64,000 nucleotides of DNA, from assembly GCA_013365325.1 (NCBI GenBank), contig JABVXV010000125.1:62001-126000 (forward strand), in the 5' to 3' direction. Within the stretch, counting starts at the first letter, position 1, and every line of letters begins with the position of its first letter. A program made the translations under genes and the position numbers. Below the pieces are notes generated by a model, which was given only the letters and a program-made list of their open reading frames with translations, did not search any database and was not told the DNA's origin. Shown here in pieces: positions 31,848-47,170 of the stretch. Origin of the DNA: Dipetalonema caudispina. Taxonomy: Eukaryota > Nematoda > Chromadorea > Rhabditida > Onchocercidae.

Positions 31848-34800
31848 ATGGAATCGATGTTAGAGTTATTGTTGAGACAAATGGATCTGTCGGATGATGT
31901 CTGGAATGTTATCTTCAGTTACTTGGATGTCAAAGGAAGAACTAATATCGCCTCTGTAAACAGGCGACTTAGTAAGCAATATTGGAATGGAATACTTGAG
32001 TTATCCGGTTATAGGAATTTAGTCTAATTTTCTAAAAAAAAAAATTTCCCTTCTTTCATAATTGCTTTAATAGGTAGATATGATGCATTAAATAACAATC
32101 CTGTCATTAATTTTAATCTTCTCCTTTTAATTTACACTGAGGAGGAGTAATTTGGAAAGTATTATTATTGTTAGGTTCACTATTTTCTACATGGCTTGAT
32201 GTTACAATGCTTTCTATCAAGGAGGATACTTTATGTATTGCTGGTGAAATTTTTAAATGTGCTACAAAATGTGATCTAAAGGTATATAATTATTATTATT
32301 ATTTGTTAATGCTTTAATAATTAGTAACGGAAAGAATTTTTTTTTTCTTTCAAAACTATTTTTTGAATAGTAAATACTTTCTTTAATGGAAATATTTCTT
32401 CTTTGACTTAAAAAAATGAACGAATTAATGAACTAATAATGTGGTATGCTCACTAATTAAAAATTAAAAAGATTTGAATTTATAGTTAATTCTTCAACAT
32501 TGTCCAAATTTGAATAATATCATTATTCAAACGAATCGAGATGAGAATTATCTACGACAGTTATCTAAAATTGAACATATCAACGTTCTTACTGTAGCAA
32601 GCTCTGTGCTTAAGTAAGTTAAGTAATATGAATGAACTTTTTCTTCTCTTTCTCCCTGATAGTAAGGGTACAAAATGATAACATTACATGGTAATTCCAG
32701 TTTCTTTATCATTCTTATCACTTAATTACCTAAACAGTTTTGATTATTCCGATAATTTCTTTGAAATGTTTAATGATAATGATGAAAAGTATGAATATCA
32801 GTAGTAGATCTACGATGCATGACAATAATAATGACGTACAACCACTGTGATACCACGTATTACACGCATAACTTGTTAAATGCTAATGTAAACCATAGTA
32901 TAAAAATACATTTGAATGTAAAATAATATCTAAAAATATTTTATCAAACAATTTCCACTGAAATCTTTAAACATGTTGGAAAAGTTGCAGCTCAATGAGT
33001 TTATCATGCCTTGATGCATTATTTACGAAAAAATTACGTAAATTACGCATATTGCAACGTTATGATGAATTGAAAACGGTACGAAATGTATTACGTCAAA
33101 GTCAACTTACACAAATTATTTTGGCACCATTAGTTTCCATACAACTTAGTGGTATTGTTTTAAAACCGGATATATTCAGTAAATTATGTGATGCATTAAA
33201 ACAAACCCTTAATGAATTACTCATCTCCGGTGTATTGTGCAATCCACCTGATTTCGATCAGTATATTTTAGCAATTGGTATGTGTAACTTTTCTTTTTCA
33301 TTATTAATTAAAATGTAGTAATTGAAAATTTGAAGCGTTCTAACGCACTAATAATATCTTCATGTTTTTTTTTTTTTTTTTTCTTAATATTTTTGAAAAT
33401 ATTTATCATAAATTGTTACAATGAAGATCGGAATATCATCGATATCTATTAGAAACCCTATCTGCTCGTTTCAATTAATACTTCAATAATTCCAATGCAG
33501 AAAATATAGAAAGTGACTTCTGATATAAAGTCATTAGAAGATGATTCAAGAGGTAAATGTTAGGCAATTCTGGATATTTCTTCTGAGAATAATACAAGAC
33601 AACTTAATGATGGTAGTAATAATAATGAATATTTCAGGAAAGTTAACTCAATTGAAAGCACTCGATATTCCACCATCACTCTTCTCATGTTGCCATCGTA
33701 CTTTACCACAAAAAATGGCCATTTTAAAAACATTAAATCTGAAAAAAATCTCCGTTTATGTGCATTACTATAGTGCATTAAATATCATCGATTTTTTAAA
33801 TACTATGCCAAAAACACTGGAAGAATTGGTGATATTTCGTACCACTGAACTGGATCAAATAACATGGTCAAAAGATTTCGAGAAATTACCATATAAGGTA
33901 AAAAATACTTTACTGTTTTAAAAAAAGCATTTATAATTAGCACATCTTTCAATTTCTCTTATTCTAATTTAATCTACTTCAATATTTAGTATACTTTGGG
34001 AAATTGGAAAAGTAAGTTATGCTGGAGAATTACCCAATTTAATCTTCAATAAGAGAGTATTATAGCACACCAGAATACTAATCCTTTAATAGGTCTACCT
34101 TTGCCGTCTCGATGATATCATTTTTGAATCATCATGGATGTGTGATCGAAATGAACTTCTTGGTCATACATTATGGTTACCGCCATATAATCTTGCTCAT
34201 AATTTCTCAAGAATAGATCTTCCGGTTGGCGAAAAGATTTTTAAAATTCAAATTTTAGATCATTTCTTCATTTTTAAAAAATATAAAATGTTTTGAGGTG
34301 AAATCTCTGCATCGAATACTGCAAACTATTATTGATTAAATTAAAATATGCTACAATTTCATGAAACAACATAGTCATTCATTTTAGGCTGAATGGTACC
34401 AAGATGTGTTAACTACAGTTAGGGAAGTGAATGAACAAGAGGAACTAGTTACTGCTCAATCAAATTCTGTTTCAACTAGTCGAAGTGAATTTATTAATTT
34501 ATCTCCAAGGTTTCTCTCGATGGAAATTTCTTTAAATGTTGTAGAAAGATGAAACATAAAATCTTACTATTAAATATAATTCGAGATCAAGATTATCCTA
34601 TCCCTTCATATAAGTGATATCAGCGTTTATGGCTCTGGAAGATTTTCAACCAGAGGACTCAATAGTAAAAGAGTGGTAACGTCCCCTCAGATTCCGAAAT
34701 TTCCATCCAGAATGTACCCTGCCGTAACCAATCCTACATCAAGCTAATTAGTATTTCACTAATAACCATGAATTACATTAAATTTGTTACAGCGATGAAG

Positions 34801-34868
34801 GCGCAACTGCTATGAGTAGCATTAGCACACACTCAGTTCAACCTTTAGCGGAAGATGGCAACAGATGA
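31848..34868 (+). CDS. F-box protein with Leu-rich C-terminal body
   Basis: Probable substrate adaptor of an SCF ubiquitin ligase. Exons: 31848-31971, 32175-32281, 32486-32613, 32991-33277, 33638-33897, 34093-34224, 34388-34509, 34793-34868; 411 residues with continuous phase. The N-terminus (about residues 10-45) reads MDLSDDVWNVIFSYLDV then a VNRRLSKQ-type end, an F-box pattern. The middle has repeated Leu/Ile/Asn stretches such as ILQHCPNLNNIII and LKTLNLKKI-like segments, as in leucine-rich-repeat F-box proteins, but no regular repeat unit could be fixed. The C-terminus is acidic and Ser-rich. The ATG follows an AAATAG acceptor directly, a possible spliced-leader site. I do not recognise a specific orthologue. 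Exon calls are weaker than for neighbours because the family is divergent. Confidence 0.72.
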
Positions 34869-35666
34869 AAAAGGTTAAATTCTAGCAATCGCTTTACATT
34901 TGAATAAAGGTTGTACGGAAACTTGTTAGTGAACCCTTTGTCGACAATAAAATATTTCAAATATCTTTCTACAAGTCTAAATTTGGGAAATGAAATGCAT
35001 TTCAAGTGACGAGCAAGGTTTAAACTGCTTAACTTACAATTTATGTGGCTGTTCAACTGCGCATTGTGTCTCGCTTACAAACCTAATTTCATACTGAACA
35101 TATTCAGGTTCGCCCCATATATATATTAAAGAAAGTACAAAATGAAAACCGTCAGGTCATTCCCTTTAATTTCTGTAAAATATTGAAAAATCATTCTGGC
35201 TTGCCTGATCAATCGAATGTTGAGTTGCATGAATCAAAAAAGATCAGAATTAACTTTTGTTTAAAAATCTTCGTTGTTATTATCAATATTACATTATATA
35301 CAAAGCAAACATTATACAAATAATGTTCCTTAAATTTCATGAACGATATAAGCATAAACTACAAAATAAGAACAGACCTATTCAGAAACCTTACCATATG
35401 TACAAGGTAATCGAAATCGCACAAACACTTTCTAAACTATCAAGTTCTGCCTCTATAGTCGCCTAATCGCTTAATTCCTAATTTGTCAAATAACTATCCA
35501 TATGCCTGAACTTTTTTAAAGTCGCAAGCAGATATGGCATGATCTTTTATATTCAAAACACTACATTCAGCGTTTTGAAATCAATCAAAATATAGAATAT
35601 TTATTTTCTAATTCGTTCGATCATAGGGTGTTCTTTAAATTCAAATAACGAGCTCTTAAAACCTAT
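34869..35666. other. Convergent 3' spacer
   Basis: Separates the tail-to-tail F-box (+) and NDUFS8 (-) genes. Nothing coding seen. It includes the NDUFS8 poly(A) signal. Confidence 0.5.
35600..35605 (-). terminator. Poly(A) signal for NDUFS8
   Basis: TTTATT on the plus strand reads AATAAA on the minus strand, about 62 nt past the NDUFS8 stop codon, a sensible spacing for a nematode 3' UTR. Confidence 0.55.
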
Positions 35667-37612
<1,946 letters not shown>

Positions 37613-37617
37613 ATCTG
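37613..37617 (-). promoter_or_regulatory. Likely spliced-leader acceptor two bases before the NDUFS8 ATG
   Basis: On the minus strand CCTTACAG|AT-ATG places the AG at 37616-37615. A 2-nt leader is best explained by trans-splicing; a cis intron in the 5' UTR is the alternative. Confidence 0.5.
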
Positions 37618-39334
37618 TAAGGAAACATTTGTTCTTAAGATATAAGTTTAGAAAAACTGTAATTTGGTAATGCTGTATGGATATGTATAAAATAATGAAC
37701 CGGATGTATCGAAATCTCACGATAAATTTCATAAATTTGCAATCAAAAATGTCCTTCCAAACCTTAATCAGCATTAATTCGTACATTCACATCGTGCAAA
37801 GCAATTTTACATTAGCAAAAAAAAAAAAAAAACCCCAGTCGATATTGTTGCTTCAACGTTCACTAATATCTCATTTTTTCATCATTTACAGTTTTTACAC
37901 CAAATATACCAGAATTTAAAGGATATTTTCGTTAACAGAATATATAACGAAACATTGTAGTATCCGACAACAAAAAATAATGTAAAACGACAATAATGTT
38001 AAGGTTTATTTCCGAAAATATTTTTACTTATGTTACTGCTCGACAGGCCAATTCTTTGGCACTCTTCGATTCTATCATTTCCTCTACATTCCCAAACATA
38101 TTAACATGATAAGACATGCACAAAAACAATGAAACTTCGCAAATTAAAAATAGAAACAGTTGATACATACAGTGGAAATGCTTTCAAATCATTAAATACT
38201 GCGTATGATCTAAATGTTAGATCACTTGAAATTGAAATTTATACGTTAGGAACTTTTTGATAGCTTAAAGAGATAAACCTTTCTGGTGCTATGTTAACTG
38301 TTAATAACAATCAAAAGAAAGAAAAAATAAATACGGTACTTGAAATATAGAAGCATAAGTTCTACTTCTCTTCATATTTCCATTTTGTCTTTTAATCATA
38401 ATTCACATTCACTAGGTACATGTAATTCTAGTTCGCAACAAAATCCAAAGTGCCACTTACACACAAAACAAAATGGAAGAAAATGTATCTCATAAGAAGA
38501 AATGGGAACGTATGGCTGATACACGTGGCTGATAATGAACTGCTTTAGAGTATACAAGTTAAATCCAACCTTACGAGAAAGCTACAATGAATGGCAAATG
38601 ATTATTACTTATAAAATTTAAAACCAAATTTTCAATTTGCTGTTGTAAGATCGAATTAAATGGGTTGAAGATGAATGCAAGCTTATTCTGACAAGTTATT
38701 ATCCTGGAACACTGAATTGTAAATTAAGCAGACTGAATCCATAAATGTTTCTGATATTCTATCACTCTTTTTTTATTAAAATGTATCCCGAAAGGAATAA
38801 ATCAAAATTTAAACAGAGTAATGCTATTCCTAACGCTGCTTGCAAATCGTATCACAACACATTACATAACTGAACAATTGAATTTTTAAAAAATGAAAAA
38901 GAAAAACACAGCTCTGTAAATCACCAGCAACATATACGCAAACACAGAAAGGTTAACCTAACATTCAAATATAACGAAAAAATATTTCCCGAAAATGCTC
39001 GGAAAGTTGTAAGTTAGTGAAGCTTATCTATTGAAACCTGAAAAATTTCCAAGCGCTAATGCAAATTTCCTTGAAATAGGAGAAAGCTAACTAACTGGAA
39101 CTGTTTGTCGTTTATAGTCGTAAGGCTCACTAGAGGGAATGACATACATATTACCTCATTACAAAACTAAAACATGTATTTTGCTGAATGAATATTTCTA
39201 ATTCATCAATTCATGTCACGTTTGACACAGTTCCTAACGCAAAACCTATCCAAAAATAAAATGAATGAGCTTATTTCATACATGAGATGAGCATAATGAA
39301 AAATCGCAGTATTTCAATATTTCGCCATAACAAA
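37618..39334. other. Spacer between PPTC7 and NDUFS8
   Basis: No coding sequence supported. It should contain the PPTC7 3' UTR and any promoter or intercistronic signals for NDUFS8. AT-rich and without recognisable repeats. Confidence 0.5.
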
Positions 39335-41550
39335 TCAAGCAATCAATAACAAAATAAGTGTTATGTCATCCGGTTTGCCCCCAGGTGCGTCGATTCCATG
39401 CTGCGATGCTTTTACTGCAAACGGGGACAAATGCTGAGTATCGAACGCTAATCTTCTTGCAGTAAGTGCTAGACTATTGCAGGCTTTCTAAAAAAAAAAA
39501 CTGATTAAATATTAAAACCACATTTCCGATACGACAGCGGCACTCTCAGCTGACGCTTATCAACTGCGTTTTAGGACGTTTATTAATGCCCCTTAAAAAG
39601 TACCATGAGGATCGCGTCTTCGGCATACTCAATATTGTGATTTAATTTAAAGTTTCTGTTGCAGCTTTTTTATACATTTTCAAAGACACTTAGCACTCAG
39701 TGGTACGAAACCCCGATTTGAATTCTTATTTATTTTTGTCAACCTTTGTTTCTCTCCTCATTCGTCCGCTTCATAATTCCATATTTTCTCTTATTATTTT
39801 CAAGGCTATTGTCTCCCTTATTTGAAGCAATAATGCATGAATTTTTTAATTTTTGTACGCAAGAATACATTAAAAACCGAATGTACCTGCACATCGCCTG
39901 GTTTGAGGCCTGATAACTGCTTAATGATTTCATCTTCCGTCACATTATCCCACAGACCGTCAGTAGCAAGTACAATAATATCACCGCTCATCAAATCTAA
40001 TGATGCCGATTCAGCTTTCTCTGGAGAATCACCGAGGAAACTACCATTCCCTACAGAATTTTAGGAAAAGATTAGAAATTTTTACTATCAAGATTCACAA
40101 ACATATCAAGACTTTTTAATACTAACATTCGATTACAACTACTATTCTGAAATGAATCCACAAAAAAATTATTCTATATTTCACAAAACATGCTCAGTAA
40201 TGTACAAATAAACTGAAATGAAATATATTTTGAAAGAATCAAGCAATTTAAAATAAAACAACCATCATGATAAACTCCACCTTCATCAGCTGGAGGTAGT
40301 GACAGCTGATATGGAGCGTTGAAATAGTGAGTCTGTTCACGACTACGATATACTATCTCGCCATTCCGGATAACAAGATAACCAGAATCACCAAGGTTAG
40401 CAGAATATAGAGTATCTTGATGAACAATAAGTACACAAGCTGTAGATGATCCAGTTGGACGTGGTGGCTTTGCAAGTGCTTCGTATGCACGAGCTAGTAA
40501 CTTATCGGGTCGAGTTGGTTTAAACTGGCCTGAAATCAAAAATGATTTTTAAAATGAGCATGTTTCATTCTTAAGCAACAGTATCCAAAATCCTGTATTA
40601 TTAATAGCAGTTCCGTGTAATTCCGTTGAAATTACAAATGATATTCATAAGAAATTTGAACAATAAGTACACAAGCTGTAGACGATCCTGTTGGACGTGG
40701 TGGCTCATAACAGATATTACCTTTCAATACAATTTTCTGACAGAGCTTCATCAAACGACTGGAAAATTCTGATGGGTCGATGCCATAATTACGCCAACCG
40801 CCTACACCGTCTGCCACACCTTAAAAAATAATGTATTTTCTATTGAAAAACAATGTATATCGCTGGAACCTAAAACTATGCACCTAATATCAGAAAATGC
40901 CTAGCTGTACTTCAATATCTTTTAGAGTATTTCAGTTTAATGGGTTCCTGCTGATAAAAAAGCAACACGCTGAACATAGTCTTGCATCATGAAGGGAACT
41001 CATCTGTCAGCTGTTAAACCACTTGCTAATTGCTAAACCATTTGCTCCAATCAATCATGTGCTCAGGTTTTCCTGATCTGTTTTTACTAAGCTTACAACG
41101 ATTTCGATTTTTTGAAATTAAAATCAACCCCTGTTGCACATAAGATAAATTTCTATTCAATGCCTTTTATGATTCATATGAATCTGTGATGCTGTGTGCA
41201 CTTCGGGCAATTTGCTCTTTGATTATAAGAAAATGAAATGTACAAATAGAAAACCACATACCAACCACATACGTATTTTCGAAATGTGCAATGAAACATG
41301 CATCATCACCGAAGACACCTTGATCGAGAACCGTTGAGGGTCCATTTTTGAGATGCTTTGGAAAACCACAACATGAGGCATGTACGTCTTTCACATTTTG
41401 ATGATGATGGACAGAGGCAGTAGGTATATCAGTAGCACAGTGGTTATGGAAACAACGACCAGACGTAAAACATCGCTCAGCCACACTGGCTGTTACCAAA
41501 GCACGTACAGCTAAGGTACTGTAGCGTGACAAAAGTTTCGTACGAATCAT
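39335..41550 (-). CDS. pptc-7: Mitochondrial PP2C-type phosphatase PPTC7
   Basis: Metal-dependent Ser/Thr phosphatase of the PTC7 branch, acting in mitochondria on metabolic and import proteins and on coenzyme Q biosynthesis in other organisms. Minus-strand exons in transcript order: 41550-41262, 40819-40721, 40529-40263, 40050-39887, 39487-39335; 323 residues, phases continuous. The N-terminus (MIRTKLLSRYSTLAVRALV) is an Arg-rich presequence. PP2C metal and catalytic motifs in order: GDD 81-83, VADGVGGW 98-105, GSSTACVLI near 156, LGDSG 175-179, ATDGLWDN about 247-254, GGKPDDIT near the C-terminus. The HYFNAPYQLSLPP segment is typical of PTC7. The gene diverges from WDR37 across about 1.2 kb. 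An in-frame copy of part of exon 3 lies in intron 2. Confidence 0.95.
40421..40469 (-). repeat. PPTC7 exon 3 segment duplicated in intron 2, exon copy
   Basis: 49 bp coding for PPRPTGSSTACVLIV plus flanks. It matches 40657-40705 at 47 of 49 positions in the same orientation. Confidence 0.9.
40657..40705 (-). repeat. PPTC7 exon 3 segment duplicated in intron 2, intron copy
   Basis: Direct copy of 40421-40469 with differences at 40683 and 40689. It lies just beyond the exon 2 donor and remains in frame with exon 2 if that donor is ignored. Both changes fall at third codon positions and are silent. Confidence 0.9.
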
Positions 41551-42712
41551 TTCGCCGTAATAAATCTGATCGTTTTCCTCTTTACAGAATAGCTAGCACA
41601 TGTATTTTATCATTTGTAATTCCTGGAAAGCATACGTTTTACTTCCATGCATCATTACTACTAGAATTATAAGCTTATTCACTATACGACAAATAGCTAT
41701 CTTCGATATATTTAAATTTAATTATATTGCCAATTGACATATTTTAAGGAATTTAGAACATGTTATGATGGTTCAAGTGATGGAAAATTAGTCATTTTAA
41801 TGTGTTACACAGAAGACCTTAGAGCAGTATGAGGCAAATATGAACCGAAAGGTTTGTACGACTCACAAAATTTTAAATTCGACGTGAAAATATCCGAAAT
41901 GTAGGTGGAATGCTTTGAACAAAATAAGTCATTATTAAATGTAAACAAGTCCTAATAAAATTAGCTTTTCCTCTTTACGTAACATCTGTAATTGAAATAT
42001 ATGCGAGAAAATAACAGATAAAGTAAACCCAACCCTTAATGTGACCAACTCCATGTCACCTTCTCGCTCAATATTCTAATCTCGCATACATTTCACGAAC
42101 CTAACGCGGTAGATCGGAGAAATCTGAATGAAAACATTATTTCCTGTCAATATTATGTAACATTTTAACCAAAAAGCTGTCTTACTGTTCAAGTTATTTT
42201 ATCATTTGTAATTTTATGTGAAGTTTGTTAGTCTTTTTTTTTTCACTTGAAAATCTATTAAGATAACATCTGTGGAATCCTATCGTTCTTTATGGAATAC
42301 TGTAATAACCCTTCTGTTTCTTTAATTTAGTTACAATAGTGTATTCCTTGAAATTCCTTCTATCTCTAATGTTAAATTTTATTTGACTAGATTAAACACT
42401 CCATCACATTTCATGTTGATTAGTTTTCTTTATTGTTTTCTTCTTGTTACTTTATTTCCCGTGTAAAACTTAGTTTTCGTTGCCGACAATTCTTTTATCG
42501 ATCTGTGATTCACTGCAAAACTGTCATATTTCATTTTTTTTTTCCTCCGTATAATTAGATTATTGAGTTTTATGTCGAATAGCTGTATATCCATGGGTAA
42601 TTTCGAATATATTATAGTTGGGCAATTTGATGACAAATGTGATAAAGGCAAATAAAAACAAGTGGGCTTCCATCGAAATTTCATTCCAGGATTTTGTTTG
42701 TAAGTGTAGTGT
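41551..42712. other. Divergent promoter region between PPTC7 and WDR37
   Basis: About 1.2 kb between start codons of genes on opposite strands; expected to hold both promoters. No coding sequence supported. A TTCATTCCAG acceptor ends at about 42689, 23 bases before the WDR37 ATG, a possible spliced-leader site. Confidence 0.5.
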
Positions 42713-45700
42713 ATGTCTGGAAGATTCGAAAGGCTTCGCGTTTGGGCGGACGGCGATGTACAGCAAGGATCTTCAGGTGCTCAACAACAGCAGTACTGCG
42801 ATATGGAACAAATAACGTTACCACATAAGTATGGTTTTGAATGATCTTATTGTTTGAGTTAAAGGAAAAGTTTTATTTCAAAACTTCGCCCAGTTTTTCA
42901 TCAAAATTTCTATGAGCAATTATTGTGGTAGCCTGAAAGATGTTGGGAAAATTAAAATCACCCGAAATTAATCGTTTTACATTTTAGCTGGAACTAAAAC
43001 TATTCGAAATCAACCGTTTTTTATTTTTAGCTGAAATTGGAATTCGATTTAGTGCTGTTACATCTTAACTGGAATTTAAATTATTCGAAATTAATTGGAA
43101 TTTAGCGTATGATATTTTTCAAGTGTCAAATAAGGACGGAAATTTATTTACATCAAATAATTATATGTTCCTTGCTTTATACCACATTAAACTTTTTGTT
43201 TATCTTGTGTCTATAAGAATTACTAAAGTAATGAAAGGATGAATTGTTTAACATTGGCATGTTTTCCGAGTACATCTCTCTTAGTACAAATTAATGAAAT
43301 CTTTAAATGATTTTATATCAGTTCTTATTCATTTACTTATTTTTTTTTTGTTGTACGGAGCTAAATATTTTAGGGCGCGGTTATACCAACTGTTCGAGTA
43401 TGTTGAAAAGGAAATTGATTCTTTGTATGAGGAGAATTGCGAATGTAAGCATTTCATTATTTTAGATCAGTTCATTATTTATGTTATAGGAACAAATGCT
43501 TATCCTTAAAAAAGTCATAACATCTTCGTCGAAAGCAAGAAATTACTTTTCAGTCGCTTGGGATCTAATAAAAAATGGCTAACGAAAATACGCTAAGTGA
43601 AGATTACAGTGTGATAATTTACTAAACTGCCCTCTTATTCTACAAGTAAAAGCTTTTAGTGTTGACACCACCGTGCGTTTGCCATTTTGTTACATGTCTT
43701 CTTCTATAAAACTAGACTGACTGTTAGAGCTGTCGTTAATTGGTAAATTCAAATTGCTTAATCTGGCATACACCATTCTTTTATCTGAAATTTAAGCAAA
43801 CTTTGCTTTTAATGCTTTCGATTTACTAATTTTTAAAGCTTTATAAGACATAAGGTCGAAAAAACTTTTTAAAGCTTATCGTGGTAATAAGCAAGTAGTT
43901 TAAATGATGAGAGTGAAAGAAAAGACTTGAAAGGAAATTCATACTTAGTTTTTAAATCTAAAAAATGGAATTCTGTTGAAAAAGTAATACAGGAATTATT
44001 AGTTCAGAAATGAATAATTATTGAACTGTACGGAAAATAAATGTTTGTAATGCAAATATTTGTAGTGCAAGCAAAGTTAAATCAGTTAAGCGAGCGGTTG
44101 GGCGAAACGGTAACACTTTCACCTGAGATTTGTTCTTCACCGAATGATCCGTTATCAGCACGAAAGGAATCCAGCAGGAAAGGTCGTTCTCTTCATTTTT
44201 GTCTTTTTTCCAATATTGATGCTGACTATTTAATCTCGCATTTCCGTTTTTATTATGCAACTCAGCCATTTAAAGTAGCACGTTTTTACTCAAGTGACTG
44301 CAAATGAATCATAAATGGATGATACGAAAATAACATAGGATTGAAATTTTAAACTTGTAATTCGTTCGTTCCGGACTTGTTTCAAATAATTACTGGGTAG
44401 AATTTGAACTTGAAAAAAAATGAAATCTGTGAGCTAATCACTGGTAGTTCTAGCAGTATAAATAATGAAATGTTGTTTGACTGCCGAAATTTTTGCATAC
44501 TTTAATTTGACATTTATCTGCAATGATGAAACTAACATTTCCAAAAGGTGCTATGTCGAAATCAGTTGATTGGTACAGTCCACAATAATGTTGGATATTG
44601 TAGGCAACCAAATGCGCCAGAAACTAAAGACTGCTTTACGAGTACCACCGGGACGCTTAGTACAAAGTCTAAAAGTTGTTAGTGATAGTTCACGTCGATG
44701 CAGATATGTTCGTTCTTTTTTGGGGCATCGGGATGGTATATGGCATGTGACGACAAGCCGTGGAACACAACCAATCTTGGCAAGCGCCTCCGCTGGTTCT
44801 TTTTTTAGCTTTATTTAAAAAAAATTGCAATTCCATCAATTTTCATTTGATTTTTTAAGCTAGTAAATGAATAAATATAGTGATTATAATGCACTATAGG
44901 TATTAAGTGAGGATTAAGAATGTTAAGTCAGTTCTATCAAATATGGAGAATTTAATTCAATTCCATTCGAATCAATACATTACAACTATTTAATAGATCA
45001 GACATGCTTGCTGTGGTCCTTGGACACAGGTTCATGTTTGGCACAATATACAGGACATGTTGGTTCTGTTAATGGTGTTGCTTTTGGACCGTTAACAACA
45101 GATTCCACCGAATTCGTGCTTGCTACAGCTAGTGGTGATCGCACTGCACATATTTGGAAAACTATTGTTCCAGGTTGGTTAATAGTCAAATTTGCTATCT
45201 TTCTAATTAGCTAATAATGTTTCAGCCTGTTTGTTATAACTACTAGTTTGTTTGCAGATCTTTTTTCAGTCCTAATTTTTTTCCTGTTAATTCTGTTGAT
45301 TTTGATATTTGTCAACATATAGGTCGTTTTTCCATAAAATGAAAGTTTTAGGCAATACCCAGCTTCCTGCAGTGAGTAGTGAAGATGATGAATTAGCTGA
45401 AAAGGAACAAATGAATGGAGGGAACGACATGCAAGGTAAATGTTCGTTTGAAATGTGCCAAACTAATGTTGTTTCATTTCTGTGCATTTATTTGTTTATT
45501 CCCTCACATGTTTAGGCATTGGAGAGGTTCATGCGTCAAGTATTGTGCGGCAACCGCTCCGACGCTTAACGGGTCATGCCAATGCAGTTATGGCTGTTGA
45601 ATGGTTCAATAATGGCGAACAGCTTATCACAGCTAGCTGGGATAGAACTGCTAATATTTATGATGCTGAACGAGGGGAAATTGTGAATATTTTATCGGGT

Positions 45701-47170
45701 CGGTTCTTTTCTGTTAGTTCTACTTCCTGAAATGCTTTTTCTGGAAAAGTTGAGCAGTAACTATAGACATGAAAATACGAATTGATGGAAAATTTGAATA
45801 TAGTTTAATTCTAAATTTCAAATAAACAGAGAAAAGAAGAATTACTGAAAAAAGCAGTCATATATTTTATAGGCCACGACGACGAATTGAATCACTGTAA
45901 TGCTCATCCATCGCAAAAACTGATTGTTACTGCTAGCCGTGATTCTACTTTTCGCCTTTGGGATTTCCGGGAATCAATCCAATCGGTTGCAGTTTTTCAA
46001 GGACATAATGAGTATGTTTCTTCTCTGGTGTTCTTATGTTTTGTATGAAATAATGATGTTTTCAGAAATTAATGCAATTCACTTTCCAGCTCAGTCACGT
46101 CAGTGGTATTTTCTTCTGGTGACAAACTTGTTTCGGGCAGTGATGACCGATCAATCAAGGTTAGTTCCCCTTAAAGAAATATCCTCTAGAGGATCTCAAC
46201 TTATAATTCTGAATTCAAAAAATTTTGTATAGAATTCCTAGAACCAGTTAAGATTGCAAAACATTGTAGGTGTGGGATTTGCGCAATATGCGTAGCGCAA
46301 TTGTAAGTGTTCGTTTGGACAGCGCTGTTAATCGACTTTCAATTTCATCACGAAATGTTGTTGCTATTCCGCAAGATAATCGCAGTATTCGATTGTATGA
46401 TTTAAACACCGTCCGATTAACACGACTTCCTCGTGCAAGTGGCCAAGTAAAATGATCATGATATTTAATTAATTTGGATTGTTTTGATGAAATTAGAAAT
46501 ATTTATGGATATCAAATATGTTGCTGCTAAGATTCGCTTAAGGATTTTCTGTGTAGTGCTTCATTTATCACTAAAGTGCGTTCGTACGTTGATTAGCACC
46601 ATTTTGTCGAAAATGCTTTCTTTAATGGCTCAGTGAAGTTTTAGATCAACTATTTCTGTTTGTCCTAATGATGAAAGTCTTTACTTGGAAGTAGTCAATG
46701 TGAACAAGTGTATCAAACAGAAGAAGTGAATCTTTCGTAAAAGAAATGAATTAGTTGAACCAAATTTGAGCATCTCGCGCTAAGATTTTCATGATCATAT
46801 TACTGAAAAATAAAAAGAATGAAAATAATTAGGAAATAAGATGAGGATAAGAAAAGAAAAATTGTTTTGTTTTACTTTCGCGTTGTTGACGTATCATACA
46901 GCTCCCTTTTTTTTTCTAGTTTGTCTTATTTAGCTGTAATCTTCTGCAATCACTGCACGATTATTGCCACAGCAGTTATTCAAATGATCATTTTCCTGTG
47001 AATATAATTATACTTACCACTGTTTATACTTATTTCTTGTTAAATTTCAGAGTCATCGTCGCATAGTTTGTTGCACTGCTTGGGTGGATGATCTTCCGAA
47101 TTATGATCTGTTCACATGTGGATTTGATAAGCAAGTGATTGCTTGGAGGACTGCTTTTGGGAAAGAGTGA
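42713..47170 (+). CDS. WDR37: WD40-repeat protein, WDR37 orthologue
   Basis: Beta-propeller scaffold; vertebrate WDR37 binds PACS proteins, a role known from that family and not shown here. Exons: 42713-42828, 43374-43444, 44066-44182, 44604-44795, 44997-45173, 45352-45435, 45516-45698, 45873-46011, 46090-46159, 46270-46446, 47051-47170; 481 residues, phases continuous, close to the human length. The N-terminus is Gln-rich, followed by a short acidic coiled-coil-like segment ([19 protein letters not shown]), a basic linker, then WD repeats whose D-strand signatures are [45 protein letters not shown] and [15 protein letters not shown] and SGDRTAHIW are highly characteristic. An acidic loop (about residues 225-250) interrupts the propeller, as in human WDR37. 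The first exon is the least certain; its ATG follows a good acceptor and its phase fits the next exon. Confidence 0.93.
42963..43095. repeat. Degenerate ~40-bp tandem repeat in WDR37 intron 1
   Basis: Three to four diverged copies start at about 42963, 43005, 43044 and 43086 with ATTCGAAAT-like heads and TTTTAGCTGGAA-like centres. Spacing is 42, 39 and 42 bp. Confidence 0.65.

Noticed and set aside
44529..44603. Earlier acceptor (CCAAAAG|GTGC) for WDR37 exon 4
   Set aside because: It meets a stop codon in the required phase before the WD-repeat frame; the acceptor at 44603 keeps the frame open.
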